A stretch of DNA of 24,815 nt from Candidatus Iainarchaeum sp. GTDB lineage: Archaea; B1Sed10-29; WALL01; JAGHAM01. The notes beneath the pieces were generated by a model. The model was not told the origin of the DNA. It was given only the letters and a program-made list of their open reading frames with translations, and ran no database searches. The stretch spans positions 1 through 24,815 of the forward strand of contig JAGHAM010000008.1 in assembly GCA_021161465.1 (NCBI GenBank). The letters run 5' to 3'. A program made the position numbers and the translations under genes. Of the stretch, positions 1 through 7,099 are shown in pieces (positions within the stretch are counted from its first letter, which is position 1; every line of letters begins with the position of its first letter).

Positions 1-236
1 ACCCTCGACCTCTCGCTCTCTCGAACCTGAGGCTTGCGCGAAGCGCAACCTCTAAAGCGCCAGCCGATTTTGCGGCTGTACCTGGTGCCCTTACGCGTAG
101 CGTAAGAAATCACTGGTACTTGGACAAAGTCCAGCGCCTGTTGTTCACATGGTGCTTGCGCGTAGCGCAACACCTAAAGCGTGAACCAATTTCGCGGTTC
201 TACGAGGCGAGCGCTCTACCTCTAAGCTACCGAGGC
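1..236 (-). tRNA. tRNA-Thr(CGU), 3' end cut by window edge, with 183-nt intron
   Basis: Read on the minus strand, position 236 begins acceptor strand GCCTCGG, followed by T8, a D-arm (stem GCTT/GAGC), anticodon stem CTCGC (211-207) and a loop with anticodon CGT (204-202). The matching anticodon 3' strand GCGAG is at 16-12, then variable AGGTC and T-stem strand GAGGG, and the window ends at T54. Bases 200 to 18 are therefore an intron at the canonical 37/38 position. The splice region forms a textbook bulge-helix-bulge: exon stem CTCGC/GCGAG, bulge AGA, four-pair helix CTCG/CGAG, bulge TAG, outer helix AACC/GGTT. A TATA-like run lies on the minus strand at about 258-272. The acceptor 3' strand and discriminator lie outside the window, so the acceptor stem cannot be checked. 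Confidence 0.88.
18..200 (-). other. Intron of tRNA-Thr(CGU), highly structured
   Basis: This 183-nt intron is long for an archaeal tRNA intron. It is nearly all hairpins. Two copies of a 50-nt two-hairpin module lie at 151-200 and 29-78. Between them are a perfect hairpin at 90-106 (CTTACGC stem, GTA loop on plus) and a short one at 121-133 (TGGAC / GTCCA). I see no convincing protein in it; the open frame crossing it is short and composed of stem sequence. Boundaries follow from the bulge-helix-bulge geometry. Confidence 0.82.
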
Positions 237-347
237 TTACGATAATTAGGGTTGACCTTATTAAAAAGTGTAGCCATGTTGTATGGTATATCATCGGGAA
301 AGATTTAGCTACAGTATCAACAAACAACCATACAGTATTAGTTAAAG

Positions 348-803
348 TCACTTAGGCTTCTTGTAGCCAGAAACTTTCTTCTCAAGACGACGTATCATAG
401 CCTTTATCTCATCCAAATCGCGTTGCATATCCTCTATCTCACGCTCTGCCTTCTTGTTTATTACATGGTCATGATGGGCCTTGGCATATTCTCTCTGCTC
501 TGCTCTGTTCTGGCTCATCATGATGATAGGTGCCTGCAGCGCTGCCAGGCACGAAAGGGTCAGATTTAAGAGAATGAATGGATAAGCATCGAAGGGTTTT
601 GAAAGTAGGTACAAATTGATAACTACCCACCCTACCAGAAAGGCTAAAGCAAAGATTATGAAACCCCAACTTCCCCCAAATCTTGCTACAACATCAGCTG
701 CTCTATCTCCAAAACTGGGTTTCTGGCGTGGTTCATACTCCATTATATATATCTTCCCGTGACCATCTTTTTCCTCTTTGAGTTTAACTTGCCTCTCACT
801 CAC
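348..803 (-). CDS. DUF1003 family membrane protein
   Basis: A 151-residue protein with a short polar N-terminus, then the motif F-G-D-R-A-A-D-x-V-A-x-F-G-G-S-W near residues 31-46, and two hydrophobic segments (about 47-70 and 76-96). The sequence L-S-C-L-A-A-L-Q-A-P-I-I-M-M-S-Q-N-R follows, then a charged coiled-coil tail to the C-terminus. This order is the signature of DUF1003, a widespread family of unknown function. The start is GTG at 803: a TATA-like element on the minus strand about 25-33 bp upstream (825-836) fits a leaderless transcript. It has its own promoter and is separated from ogg by 58 bp. No enzymatic role can be read from it; a small inner-membrane protein with a cytoplasmic coiled coil is the inference. 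Confidence 0.85.
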   Translation of the reverse strand: MSERQVKLKEEKDGHGKIYIMEYEPRQKPSFGDRAADVVARFGGSWGFIIFALAFLVGWVVINLYLLSKPFDAYPFILLNLTLSCLAALQAPIIMMSQNRAEQREYAKAHHDHVINKKAEREIEDMQRDLDEIKAMIRRLEKKVSGYKKPK

Positions 804-861
804 AATTTATAAGAAGGGGCAGTGGAATAAAAAGTTTTTGGTATGGGCAAACTTCTGAACA

Positions 862-1488
862 TCACTTCAGGACTTTACCTGTCTCTAAATACCACAAGTA
901 CAGGTCAAGTTCAGCCAAAGTAAGCCCTGCATCAACTGCAATCGACCTCAACAAGTTCTCAATCTCCAGGTATTTTCCCCTAGTGAGTGTTTTTGGTCTC
1001 TCGATTAGATTATACCTGCAAAGCAAATCAACTATGTGAAAATCAATTATGGCAAGATTCTCGTACCCTATGTTTCTAAGGAAGTGACTGGCCTCCTTGT
1101 AACCAAGCCCTTTAATGTTTTCAACCAGCCATCCCCTAGCATTCCTTTCATCATCGAATGAGGATATGGTGCTCTTGAGAGAAGGTGCATACTTTCTTAC
1201 ATTTACTATGTAATTCGCTCTCGTGTTTGGAAACCTATGTCCAAGTCTTTTAAGCTCGCCTGCTAGTTGCTTTCTGGAGAGAGCTAGAAAATCGCTACCA
1301 AGTTGCTCCTGGATTTTCATGCTTCTCTCAGCGCTAAAGTTGGCTGTCAGGATACAAAAACACAGTTCCTTGAACAACTCGCTACTTGATTGTTTTCCCA
1401 GACTTTTGAACTCCTTGACTCGCTTGTCTATGGTTTTCCCTACGTTGTTTTTCTTTAGCTTTGCAATAGACTTCAATAAATCCTCCAT
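862..1488 (-). CDS. ogg: N-glycosylase/DNA lyase, Ogg2-type 8-oxoguanine glycosylase
   Basis: A 208-residue protein of the helix-hairpin-helix-GPD DNA glycosylase superfamily, close in length to archaeal and bacterial Ogg2 enzymes. The HhH segment reads I-K-G-L-G-Y-K-E-A-S-H at 125-135, giving catalytic Lys131, and the conserved Asp is in A-I-I-D-F at 149. The family excises 8-oxoguanine paired with C and nicks the backbone by its lyase activity. The ATG at 1488 has a GAGGT Shine-Dalgarno five bases upstream, which supports this start. It lies 65 bp downstream of the desulfoferrodoxin gene in the same direction, with a hairpin between them, so it may be partly uncoupled from that operon. Its place beside peroxide- and superoxide-removing genes suits repair of oxidised guanine. 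Confidence 0.88.
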   Translation of the reverse strand: MEDLLKSIAKLKKNNVGKTIDKRVKEFKSLGKQSSSELFKELCFCILTANFSAERSMKIQEQLGSDFLALSRKQLAGELKRLGHRFPNTRANYIVNVRKYAPSLKSTISSFDDERNARGWLVENIKGLGYKEASHFLRNIGYENLAIIDFHIVDLLCRYNLIERPKTLTRGKYLEIENLLRSIAVDAGLTLAELDLYLWYLETGKVLK

Positions 1489-1545
1489 TCAATACCTCAA
1501 GCTCTCTTTTCTGTACACACCAGAAGGTCCCGCAAGAGATAAAGA

Positions 1546-1563
1546 AGGAGGGCTCATGCCCCC
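1546..1563 (-). terminator. Hairpin at the end of the desulfoferrodoxin gene
   Basis: A 7-bp stem with one mismatch (GGAGGGC / GCCCCCC on plus, loop TCAT) overlaps the desulfoferrodoxin stop codon. On the minus strand it is followed by a pyrimidine-rich stretch (TTCTTT). It may end or attenuate the three-gene operon before ogg. Archaeal termination relies mostly on T-runs, so the role of the stem is uncertain. Confidence 0.4.
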
Positions 1564-1928
1564 CAAAGTCCGTGGATACTGCAGTACTCCCTAGCTTCAA
1601 TCTTATCGGCCCTAATGCAGAACTCTGCTTCTGGGACTTCGCCTGGTTTCAGGAATTTTCTGTAGGCCTTTCCATCTGCTATTATCTCTATCCACTCTAT
1701 ATAGTGGTTCTCCTCCATTGGATGAGGAATAGAACCAACCTTAACTTTCACTCCTGTTTCTGTTTTCTCTATCACTGGAACGTGCTTTTCCAAGCCTTCC
1801 TCTCCGGTTTTCTCATCCAGCAATTTCATCGGCTGACCGCAGCATACTAGCTCTCCGGCACCAGAGTGCATAACCTCAACTATGTTTCCACAAATCTCAC
1901 ACTTGTAGACTCGCAATTTCTCCGTCAT
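1554..1928 (-). CDS. dfx: Desulfoferrodoxin (superoxide reductase, two iron centres)
   Basis: A 124-residue class I superoxide reductase. The N-terminal desulforedoxin-like domain has C10-x2-C13 and C29-C30 for the Fe(Cys)4 centre. The catalytic domain has E47-K48-H49, H69, H75, C116 and H119, matching the canonical positions for the square-pyramidal Fe(His)4Cys site. The enzyme reduces superoxide to hydrogen peroxide without releasing oxygen, usually with rubredoxin-type donors, in the cytoplasm of anaerobes. It is the last gene of an operon read leftward: its ATG at 1928 follows the peroxiredoxin stop by two bases. The neighbouring peroxiredoxin would consume the peroxide it makes. No key residue is missing. 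Confidence 0.96.
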   Translation of the reverse strand: MTEKLRVYKCEICGNIVEVMHSGAGELVCCGQPMKLLDEKTGEEGLEKHVPVIEKTETGVKVKVGSIPHPMEENHYIEWIEIIADGKAYRKFLKPGEVPEAEFCIRADKIEAREYCSIHGLWGA

Positions 1929-1930
1929 GC

Positions 1931-2596
1931 TTACGCCCTCTTTACCTTCTTATGGCACAGCCACCAATCAAAGCAGCTTATCTTTCCCTTCCTCGCAGAC
2001 TGTAGTCTTGCCTTCTTGGTTTTTTCATCACTGGCTGGAGGCACTATTACATGGTCTCCAACTATCTCATTCTTCGGCCAGTTAGCTGGCATTGCAACCC
2101 TGTTCTTATCAGCAACCTGTAGGCCTTTAACTATCCTGAGTATCTCATCCATATTCCTGCCAAGCTCTTGTGGATAATACAGAATCGTTCGGATAACACT
2201 TTTTGGGTCCACCACGAAGATAGCTCTAACGGTGTTTGTACCCTTACCTGGATGTATCAAACCAAGTGTGTGTGCTACCTTACCTGTATCATCAGCTATG
2301 ATGGGGAACTTGATATCAATCTTCAAGTTCTCTTTTATCCACTCTGTCCACTTTATGTGCGAGAAAACCTGGTCAATGCTAAGTCCCATCAACTCACAAT
2401 TTAGTTTCTTGAATTTTGTATACCTTTTCTGGAACGCCACGAATTCTGTAGTGCATACTGGTGTAAAGTCTGCTGGGTGGCTAAACAAGATAAACCACTT
2501 ACCCTTGTACGCTTTTGGTAGCTGTATCTTGCCATGGGTTGTCTGGACTTCCATCTCAGGGAATTTATCGCCAAGCAGGGGCATCAATCCTTCCAT
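1931..2596 (-). CDS. Archaeal thioredoxin-type peroxidase (peroxiredoxin, Prx6-like)
   Basis: A 221-residue peroxiredoxin of the long archaeal Prx6-like type. The peroxidatic site is F-T-P-V-C48-T-T-E, with the conserved P41 and T45 before it. The C-terminal extension carries C208 and C214 in C-F-D-W-W-L-C, the arrangement used for the resolving disulfide in archaeal enzymes such as that of Aeropyrum. It reduces hydrogen and organic peroxides in the cytoplasm. It sits in the middle of a tight operon, 11 bp after bacterioferritin and 2 bp before desulfoferrodoxin, so the cluster can turn superoxide into water. ATG at 2596 is used; an alternative Met at residue 5 is possible but would remove little. 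Confidence 0.95.
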   Translation of the reverse strand: MEGLMPLLGDKFPEMEVQTTHGKIQLPKAYKGKWFILFSHPADFTPVCTTEFVAFQKRYTKFKKLNCELMGLSIDQVFSHIKWTEWIKENLKIDIKFPIIADDTGKVAHTLGLIHPGKGTNTVRAIFVVDPKSVIRTILYYPQELGRNMDEILRIVKGLQVADKNRVAMPANWPKNEIVGDHVIVPPASDEKTKKARLQSARKGKISCFDWWLCHKKVKRA

Positions 2597-2607
2597 ATTT
2601 CCACCTT

Positions 2608-3027
2608 CTAGTTCCCCTCTAGAAGTCCAGTGAAAACGTCGTGATGCTCTTCCTCATCCTCAAGTATCTTCCTGAAGAGCCTCGCAGTAGTTGTATCTCC
2701 TTCCTTCTGGGCCAACTCTATCACTTTGTGATAAAGCTGTATAGCTCCTTCCTCTGCCTTCTTATCATTCTCTAACATCTCTTTCAGATTCTTCCCAACG
2801 AAGATTGGGTCTGGTTTAGTTGTTGGTTCACCACCGAGATAAGCTAGTCTTTCTGCTATCATTTCAGCATGTTTCATCTCGGCTATTGCTATTTTCTTAA
2901 ATTCGTCCTTAACAGCAAATCCATCCACACCTCTCCACAATATGTGTTGCCACATATACTGTATTGAGACCTGGATTTCACGGGCGATTGCTTTGTTTAA
3001 AAGTTCTTTTAATTCTTCACTTACCAT
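2608..3027 (-). CDS. Bacterioferritin-like diiron protein
   Basis: A 139-residue four-helix ferritin-like protein. The diiron ligands are E17, E50-x2-H53, E92/93, and E125/126 with H128/129 in E-D-E-E-E-H-H. M51 falls where bacterioferritin has its haem-ligand Met, so a haem-binding dimer is possible. It is about 20 residues shorter than classical bacterioferritin and seems to lack the short C-terminal helix, so a ferritin-like iron oxidase or Dps-like role is an alternative. It is the first gene of the operon with peroxiredoxin and desulfoferrodoxin. The ATG at 3027 has a strong GGGGGTG ribosome site seven bases upstream, and an AT-rich TATA-like run lies at about 3061-3072. The likely job is to bind iron and consume oxidant, limiting Fenton damage. 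Confidence 0.88.
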   Translation of the reverse strand: MVSEELKELLNKAIAREIQVSIQYMWQHILWRGVDGFAVKDEFKKIAIAEMKHAEMIAERLAYLGGEPTTKPDPIFVGKNLKEMLENDKKAEEGAIQLYHKVIELAQKEGDTTTARLFRKILEDEEEHHDVFTGLLEGN

Positions 3028-3171
3028 TTTTTTACACCCCCTCTAATTGAGGATATGTTAACTTTATTTAATAAATATTGATACTACACGTTACAATACG
3101 CAAAGCCACTTGTTCTTGAAGTTAGTTACCAGCACCGCAATGCAGGTAAAACTAATCATCAGGTGGCCTCT

Positions 3172-3196
3172 AAAAAGGTGTGCCAACAGGCACACC
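3172..3196 (-). terminator. Terminator-like hairpin downstream of rubrerythrin
   Basis: A perfect 8-bp stem GGTGTGCC/GGCACACC with a four-base loop is followed on the minus strand by TTTTT. It lies 60 bp downstream of the rubrerythrin stop, between that gene and the bacterioferritin promoter. A stem plus T-run this clean in a spacer suggests a transcription end. Confidence 0.65.
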
Positions 3197-3256
3197 CGTC
3201 TCTAGATTCCTCTCTAGGTTATCTTACAAATGCGCCTGCCTAAATACAGCAGTTAT

Positions 3257-3841
3257 TCAATACTCTTCGGACTGGAGCTCAAAATAACTCTTTGGGTGGC
3301 CACATGATGGGCATGCCTCTGGCGGCTCGGTGCCTTCATGGATGTAACCGCATTTCCTGCAAACCCAGTAAACTTTCTTCTCTTTCTTGAACACTGTATT
3401 GCCCTCCAGTTCCTTAAGCAGTTTCTTGTATCTCTCTTCATGATGCTTTTCTGCTACTGCTATGGCCCTTAACCTAGCTGCGATTTCTGGAAATCCCTCC
3501 TTCTCAGCAACATCGGCAAACTCAGGATACATCTCAGTGTTCTCATAGTTCTCACCAGCGATAGCCGCCTTTAGATTCTCAACAGTGTCACCAAGAGTCG
3601 TAGGCGCAACAGCCTCAACCTTAATCTCACTCAATTCTTCTCCACTTTTCTTCTCCAACTCGTTTATCAACCTGAAGAGCCATTTCGCGTGCTCTGTTTC
3701 GTTGTCCGCAGTAAGCATGAATATCTCAGCAATTTGTTCGTAACCTTCCTTCTTAGCGATTTTAGCATAAAATGTATATCTGTTCCTTGCCTGGCTTTCA
3801 CCAATAAAGGCTTTCGTTAGATTTTCAATTGTGTTGTTCAT
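3257..3841 (-). CDS. rbr: Rubrerythrin
   Basis: A 194-residue rubrerythrin. The N-terminal four-helix domain carries the diiron ligand motifs (E-S-Q-A-R near 15, E-x2-H near 50, E-N-Y-E near 97, and E-K-H-H-E near 130). The C-terminal rubredoxin-like domain has C-x2-C-G and C-P-S-C-G for a single iron. It reduces hydrogen peroxide with NAD(P)H- or rubredoxin-derived electrons in the cytoplasm of anaerobes. A GTG three codons upstream (3850) is open, but the ATG at 3841 has AGGTG six bases upstream and is chosen. A minus-strand TATA-like element lies at about 3870-3882. It is transcribed separately from the operon to its left, with a terminator-like hairpin between. Confidence 0.95.
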   Translation of the reverse strand: MNNTIENLTKAFIGESQARNRYTFYAKIAKKEGYEQIAEIFMLTADNETEHAKWLFRLINELEKKSGEELSEIKVEAVAPTTLGDTVENLKAAIAGENYENTEMYPEFADVAEKEGFPEIAARLRAIAVAEKHHEERYKKLLKELEGNTVFKKEKKVYWVCRKCGYIHEGTEPPEACPSCGHPKSYFELQSEEY

Positions 3842-3910
3842 AATTAACACCTAGGATATTCTGACAGCAAGCATAAATAAAAGGAGGGGTTCTACGCATT
3901 TCCGAGAAAG

Positions 3911-4294
3911 TTAAAGCAGCCTTTTCTCACCTGTAAGTTTTTGTATTTGTGTTATGTCTTGCGTTGCCTCGATACACCCGAGGTATTTCCCATTTTCATC
4001 CCTAACCGGGAAATAACGTATTAGTACTTTCTTGCCATGCAGGTCAATCCAGAACTCAGCTTTGTCAAGGGTCCCTGCCCTGAAGCCATTTAGGATTTCC
4101 TCTACTTTGTCAAGGCTCTTTTTAGGATGGCAGTTCTGTACCTTCATCCCTATGACAGCAGGAGTCCTTGGGAAAATCCTGTTCCCCTCTCTATTGTAAT
4201 ACCTCACAGTATCCTCAGCATCAATGAAGGAAATCTCAATAGGGAGGCTATCAAAAATCGACTCGATAATTTCAGGCGGAATATTTTCAATCAT
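3911..4294 (-). CDS. Single PAS-domain protein (DUF438-type PAS)
   Basis: A 127-residue protein that is almost entirely one PAS domain. The landmarks are P-I-E-I-S-F-I-D-A-E-D near residue 20, R-I-F-P-R-T, V-Q-N-C-H-P-K-K-S near 55, R-Y-F-P-V-R-D-E near 94, and E-A-T-Q-D-I-T at the end. It matches the PAS module often fused behind DUF438 or hemerythrin-like domains; the Cys-His in Q-N-C-H-P is a possible ligand site for haem or metal. Here it stands alone, with no kinase or DNA-binding domain, so it would need a partner. ATG at 4294 is preferred over the GTG at 4303 because GGTG lies six bases upstream of the ATG. Being next to rubrerythrin, redox or oxygen sensing is a reasonable inference, not shown. 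Confidence 0.85.
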   Translation of the reverse strand: MIENIPPEIIESIFDSLPIEISFIDAEDTVRYYNREGNRIFPRTPAVIGMKVQNCHPKKSLDKVEEILNGFRAGTLDKAEFWIDLHGKKVLIRYFPVRDENGKYLGCIEATQDITQIQKLTGEKRLL

Positions 4295-4401
4295 CAAAAG
4301 CACCGAGAGGGTTAGAGGTGACTGATTATAAAATAGTGTTGGTATACGTGAGAACCCAAATGTTTATAAAGGCAAGATCCTTGGTGGTATTGGGGAAAGA
4401 A

Positions 4402-4653
4402 ATGAAAAAGATCAAATTGGTGTTGGTTGTTATCATGGTCATAGTAGCACTCGCTGTTTTCTTCTGGCCGAAATATTGTGGAGAGTGGAGAGAAGGACGT
4501 GTGGTAATGGCTACAAAATTTCCGGAGTGTGACTGCGATTGTATTGGGATAAAAGCAGGAAATGAAAAAAACTATGGGGATATAGCCTGTTATGGTATCC
4601 CATTCAATCACTATTGCTCAAAAACCTCCTACAATCTCCTACACACTGAATAA
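4402..4653 (+). CDS. Small secreted or membrane-anchored Cys-rich protein
   Basis: An 83-residue protein of no family I recognise. Residues 1-21 form K-K-I-K followed by a hydrophobic stretch ending F-F-W-P, which is a signal peptide or single membrane anchor. The mature part has six cysteines, including C-D-C-D-C, enough for three disulfides. The ATG at 4402 is supported by a TATA box at about 4360-4371 (GTTTATAAAGG) and a purine-rich GGGGAAAG just upstream; an earlier in-frame ATG at 4318 lies upstream of that TATA and is rejected. It is transcribed away from the PAS gene. A folded extracellular peptide is the inference; no function is assigned. Confidence 0.62.
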   Translation: MKKIKLVLVVIMVIVALAVFFWPKYCGEWREGRVVMATKFPECDCDCIGIKAGNEKNYGDIACYGIPFNHYCSKTSYNLLHTE

Positions 4654-4880
4654 AACATCATAGATTAAAGTGTACCAAGGTAATTCACGAGAGAGAACTA
4701 GAGTACAGTTTTCAAAAGCCAAAAGTTTTCATCATCAGTCCTCTTGAAAATTGTATAAAAGATACTTAACATCACTACTAGAAAAGAACACAACCTTACT
4801 AAAGTGGTAGGGGGCACAAATAGAAGCATAGAAGTGAGGGTAGTGTTTTAATCCAAAGGCGCGCTTCCGCTCTTGGTGCT
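4654..4880. other. Convergent intergenic region, no gene seen
   Basis: This spacer lies between the Cys-rich gene and the convergent EF-Tu-like gene. It holds one good TATA-like sequence on plus (TGTATAAAAGATA, about 4751-4763) with no convincing open frame behind it. A short untranslated RNA starting near 4790 is possible; otherwise I see nothing. Confidence 0.35.
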
Positions 4881-5807
4881 TTACTTTATTTCTCCCCATC
4901 CAATTATCCTTTGCTCTCCCGGTTTGGCAACGCGCGCGAATATGGCTTTCTGACCGGGCTCAGCGACGAGTGGCTTCTCAGACTTAACTATTGCAGTTCC
5001 ATCAATTTCCACTTCAACCTGTTTCCACTGCAACGCGGTGCATACGCGCATGAAGTTGTCTGTGAGCTTGTCCTTGAAAAAGGGGCTCCTCGTGAAGCTA
5101 ACAGGGAACTCGCTCTTGGGGGTTATGTCGCCCTCCATGCAAAGAATTGTCCCCCTTGGAACATCCTCCGGCTTGACACCCTTCAAAGCAAGACCAACCC
5201 TTGCTTTTGGACCTGCCATATCCTGATTTTTATCCTGCATCTGGATTGATTTAACCATACACTCATTCCCGGAAGGCTGCGCTACAAGCTTGTCGTAAGG
5301 CTTTATCTCACCCTGCAGAACAACCCCAAGCACAACAGTACCAACACTCTTAACCTCGAATGAATGGTCGATAAGCACTCTTGGGCTGCCATCCTTTGCC
5401 CCAATATCAAATTCCGAAAGCGTGGATTTTATCTCTGTTGCATTCTCAGGAACTTCCTTATAGTTTTCCACAACAGTACCCTTCACAACACGTGAAAGCA
5501 GGCTCCGGTCAACCAGTTCATCAACCACAAGGATGCCTTTGTCTGCATTCAACACGTTTAAGGTGAGTATAGTCTCGCCAAGTTTGTAATCCATCCAATC
5601 AGGAGTCACCTTAAGGATACAGACATCTGACATCATCGCAGGGAAGAACAAGCTTTGTATCTTATCGGGATAAGTCACTGGCTCAACGAAGGAGAATATG
5701 CCTTCATGGCTTGAATGGCTGTATAAGGCTATGTCTGTTTCCATATGTTTCTTTCCAAGTTCCCTTGCAATGGGCGCGCCGTAGCAGGCAGAGTTGATTG
5801 ACTGCAT
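4881..5807 (-). CDS. EF-Tu-like protein with degenerate G domain
   Basis: A 308-residue protein from ATG 5807. The first ~115 residues occupy the place of a translational GTPase G domain but have no P-loop (no G-x4-G-K-S/T) and no N-K-x-D. The middle part is a good EF-Tu domain 2: F-E-V-K-S-V-G-T-V-V-L-G-V-V-L-Q-G-E-I near 165-185, then P-R-G-T-I-L. The rest resembles domain 3. Such GTPase-dead EF-Tu/aSelB-like proteins occur across archaea and are usually annotated as EF-Tu domain 2 proteins; their role is not settled. Upstream in-frame codons to 5912 exist, but that stretch is low in conservation and contains a minus-strand TATA-like run (about 5828-5835), so the inner ATG is chosen. It cannot hydrolyse GTP in the ordinary way. 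Confidence 0.8.
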   Translation of the reverse strand: MQSINSACYGAPIARELGKKHMETDIALYSHSSHEGIFSFVEPVTYPDKIQSLFFPAMMSDVCILKVTPDWMDYKLGETILTLNVLNADKGILVVDELVDRSLLSRVVKGTVVENYKEVPENATEIKSTLSEFDIGAKDGSPRVLIDHSFEVKSVGTVVLGVVLQGEIKPYDKLVAQPSGNECMVKSIQMQDKNQDMAGPKARVGLALKGVKPEDVPRGTILCMEGDITPKSEFPVSFTRSPFFKDKLTDNFMRVCTALQWKQVEVEIDGTAIVKSEKPLVAEPGQKAIFARVAKPGEQRIIGWGEIK

Positions 5808-5972
5808 GCGTAGATTATATAACCTAACTAATTTATGAGCATCATTTAGCAGAGAACACCTGGAAGAGTTCCCAAAACAGCAGCTAGCGATATTCAAGTT
5901 AGAAAAAACCACATAAGCTCTTGGGAAACAAAACTACTGAAGATTGTTGTTGTAAGGCTTAAGCAATAGGGC

Positions 5973-6947
5973 TCACAACCGCCCAAAAGCGTACTTCACT
6001 GCGTTCTTGAACAACTTATCTTGTCCCACCTCTAATGGATTGTAAGCAAAGTAGATGAGCTTCCCCGTGTAGTTACCATCAACTTCATAGATTATCAATG
6101 CAGGAGCAGTATGCTCATTTCTCTCTTCATCAAACCACTCAAAATCTATGAAAGAATTTCTCTCAGATTCAGTGACACGCATGGCTCCTTTGAACTCTGG
6201 GTATTTTGAAGTATTCACAACCACAGATTGATTGAGTCCCCAAGGGCCATACCCGCCCCAAGAACCTTTAATCCAAAGGCGTTTCAGTATCGGGTGTTCC
6301 CTCTTGATTGGTTTTAGTCCAAATCCAAGGAAGTATTTGAACTCATATTTATCTCCCTCTTTTTTCGTCTCTCTGTAAAAAAATTCTTTTCTTGGGACCA
6401 TCACTTTACCTGTATCGCAATCACCTTGGCAATCTGGCGCGAATTTTAATACGTCTTTCATTTCGCCAACATTCCAACCAAAAGAGTGCGAGTCTATAGT
6501 TTTCCCGTCAGGTTCCAGATGCTTCAGCCCAGCACCTCTGATAAGTATCAAGTCTCCACCATTCTTTAGATACTCCGCTAATTTATCACGAATTTTAGAA
6601 GTAAGGGCAGTATCATCTCCACAGAGGATTACCGAAGGGTACGTATAGGCAACTAGAGACATGTTCTCTATCTTTTGAATATCCGTCTCTATCTCAGCAC
6701 CATCTATCGTTAGATAGTTAATGCTTTCCACAACTGCCTTGATTCGCTCGGCAGATTGCTCTTCTTTTTCATTGGTGATTATGAGTATACTGCGTCCTAT
6801 CAGATTTCTAGAAGACTGTGGGGTAGATTGATTAGCACTAGATTGTTTAGAGATATTCTGTTTGGTATCCTTATGCTGCACGTCCTCTCCAATGCACCCA
6901 ATCAGAAGGGCCAACATTACTAAAACAACAAACCAGGAGTTTTCCAT
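5973..6947 (-). CDS. Secreted lipoprotein with glutamine amidotransferase-like (ThuA/DUF4350-type) fold
   Basis: A 324-residue protein. The signal peptide ends in a lipobox-like A-L-L-I-G-C, with Cys18 the likely anchor, followed by a Ser/Gln/Asn-rich linker to about residue 50. The body begins S-I-L-I-I-T-N-E and has the alternating strand pattern of class I amidotransferase-like domains, including Y-P-S-V-I-L-C-G-D-D and L-K-N-G-G-D-L-I-L-I-R-G-A-G. No catalytic Cys-His pair is evident, so it is probably a non-enzymatic relative. The start at 6947 is leaderless, with TATA-like CTTTAAATACC on minus at about 6972-6982. Family assignment is tentative; the surface lipoprotein call is firmer. 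It is separated from the TA island by 150 bp. Confidence 0.7.
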   Translation of the reverse strand: MENSWFVVLVMLALLIGCIGEDVQHKDTKQNISKQSSANQSTPQSSRNLIGRSILIITNEKEEQSAERIKAVVESINYLTIDGAEIETDIQKIENMSLVAYTYPSVILCGDDTALTSKIRDKLAEYLKNGGDLILIRGAGLKHLEPDGKTIDSHSFGWNVGEMKDVLKFAPDCQGDCDTGKVMVPRKEFFYRETKKEGDKYEFKYFLGFGLKPIKREHPILKRLWIKGSWGGYGPWGLNQSVVVNTSKYPEFKGAMRVTESERNSFIDFEWFDEERNEHTAPALIIYEVDGNYTGKLIYFAYNPLEVGQDKLFKNAVKYAFGRL

Positions 6948-7054
6948 AAACCAACATTAAGAAAAAGAGGTATTTAAAGTTTTTTCAGGAAGGATTGGCA
7001 CAAAAACTTACAAAATGTATAACTTACACTGTCGGAGATTTTGACTTATGGTAA

Positions 7055-7092
7055 AGCGCTGGGGGTGCTGCGAGGAAGAACCTAGAAGCGCC
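7055..7092. repeat. 38-bp TA-island repeat, copy A
   Basis: First of three direct copies of a 38-bp element found between the toxin-antitoxin modules. The core on plus is GCTGGGGGTGCTGC. It matches copy C at 27 of 38 positions. It ends 8 bp before the abiEii stop codon. Its left end on the minus strand reads CCCCCAGCGCT, identical over 11 bases to the 3' end of the nearby tRNA-Ser gene. Confidence 0.75.
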
Positions 7093-7099
7093 AGTGAGG

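Noticed and set aside
145-351. Open frame of 68 codons across the tRNA-Thr intron and 5' exon on minus
   Set aside because: It runs through a clear tRNA and its stem-rich intron; there is no ribosome site and no recognisable domain.
5808-5912. 35-residue N-terminal extension of the EF-Tu-like protein
   Set aside because: It crosses a promoter-like region, and archaeal relatives as I recall them begin near the inner Met.
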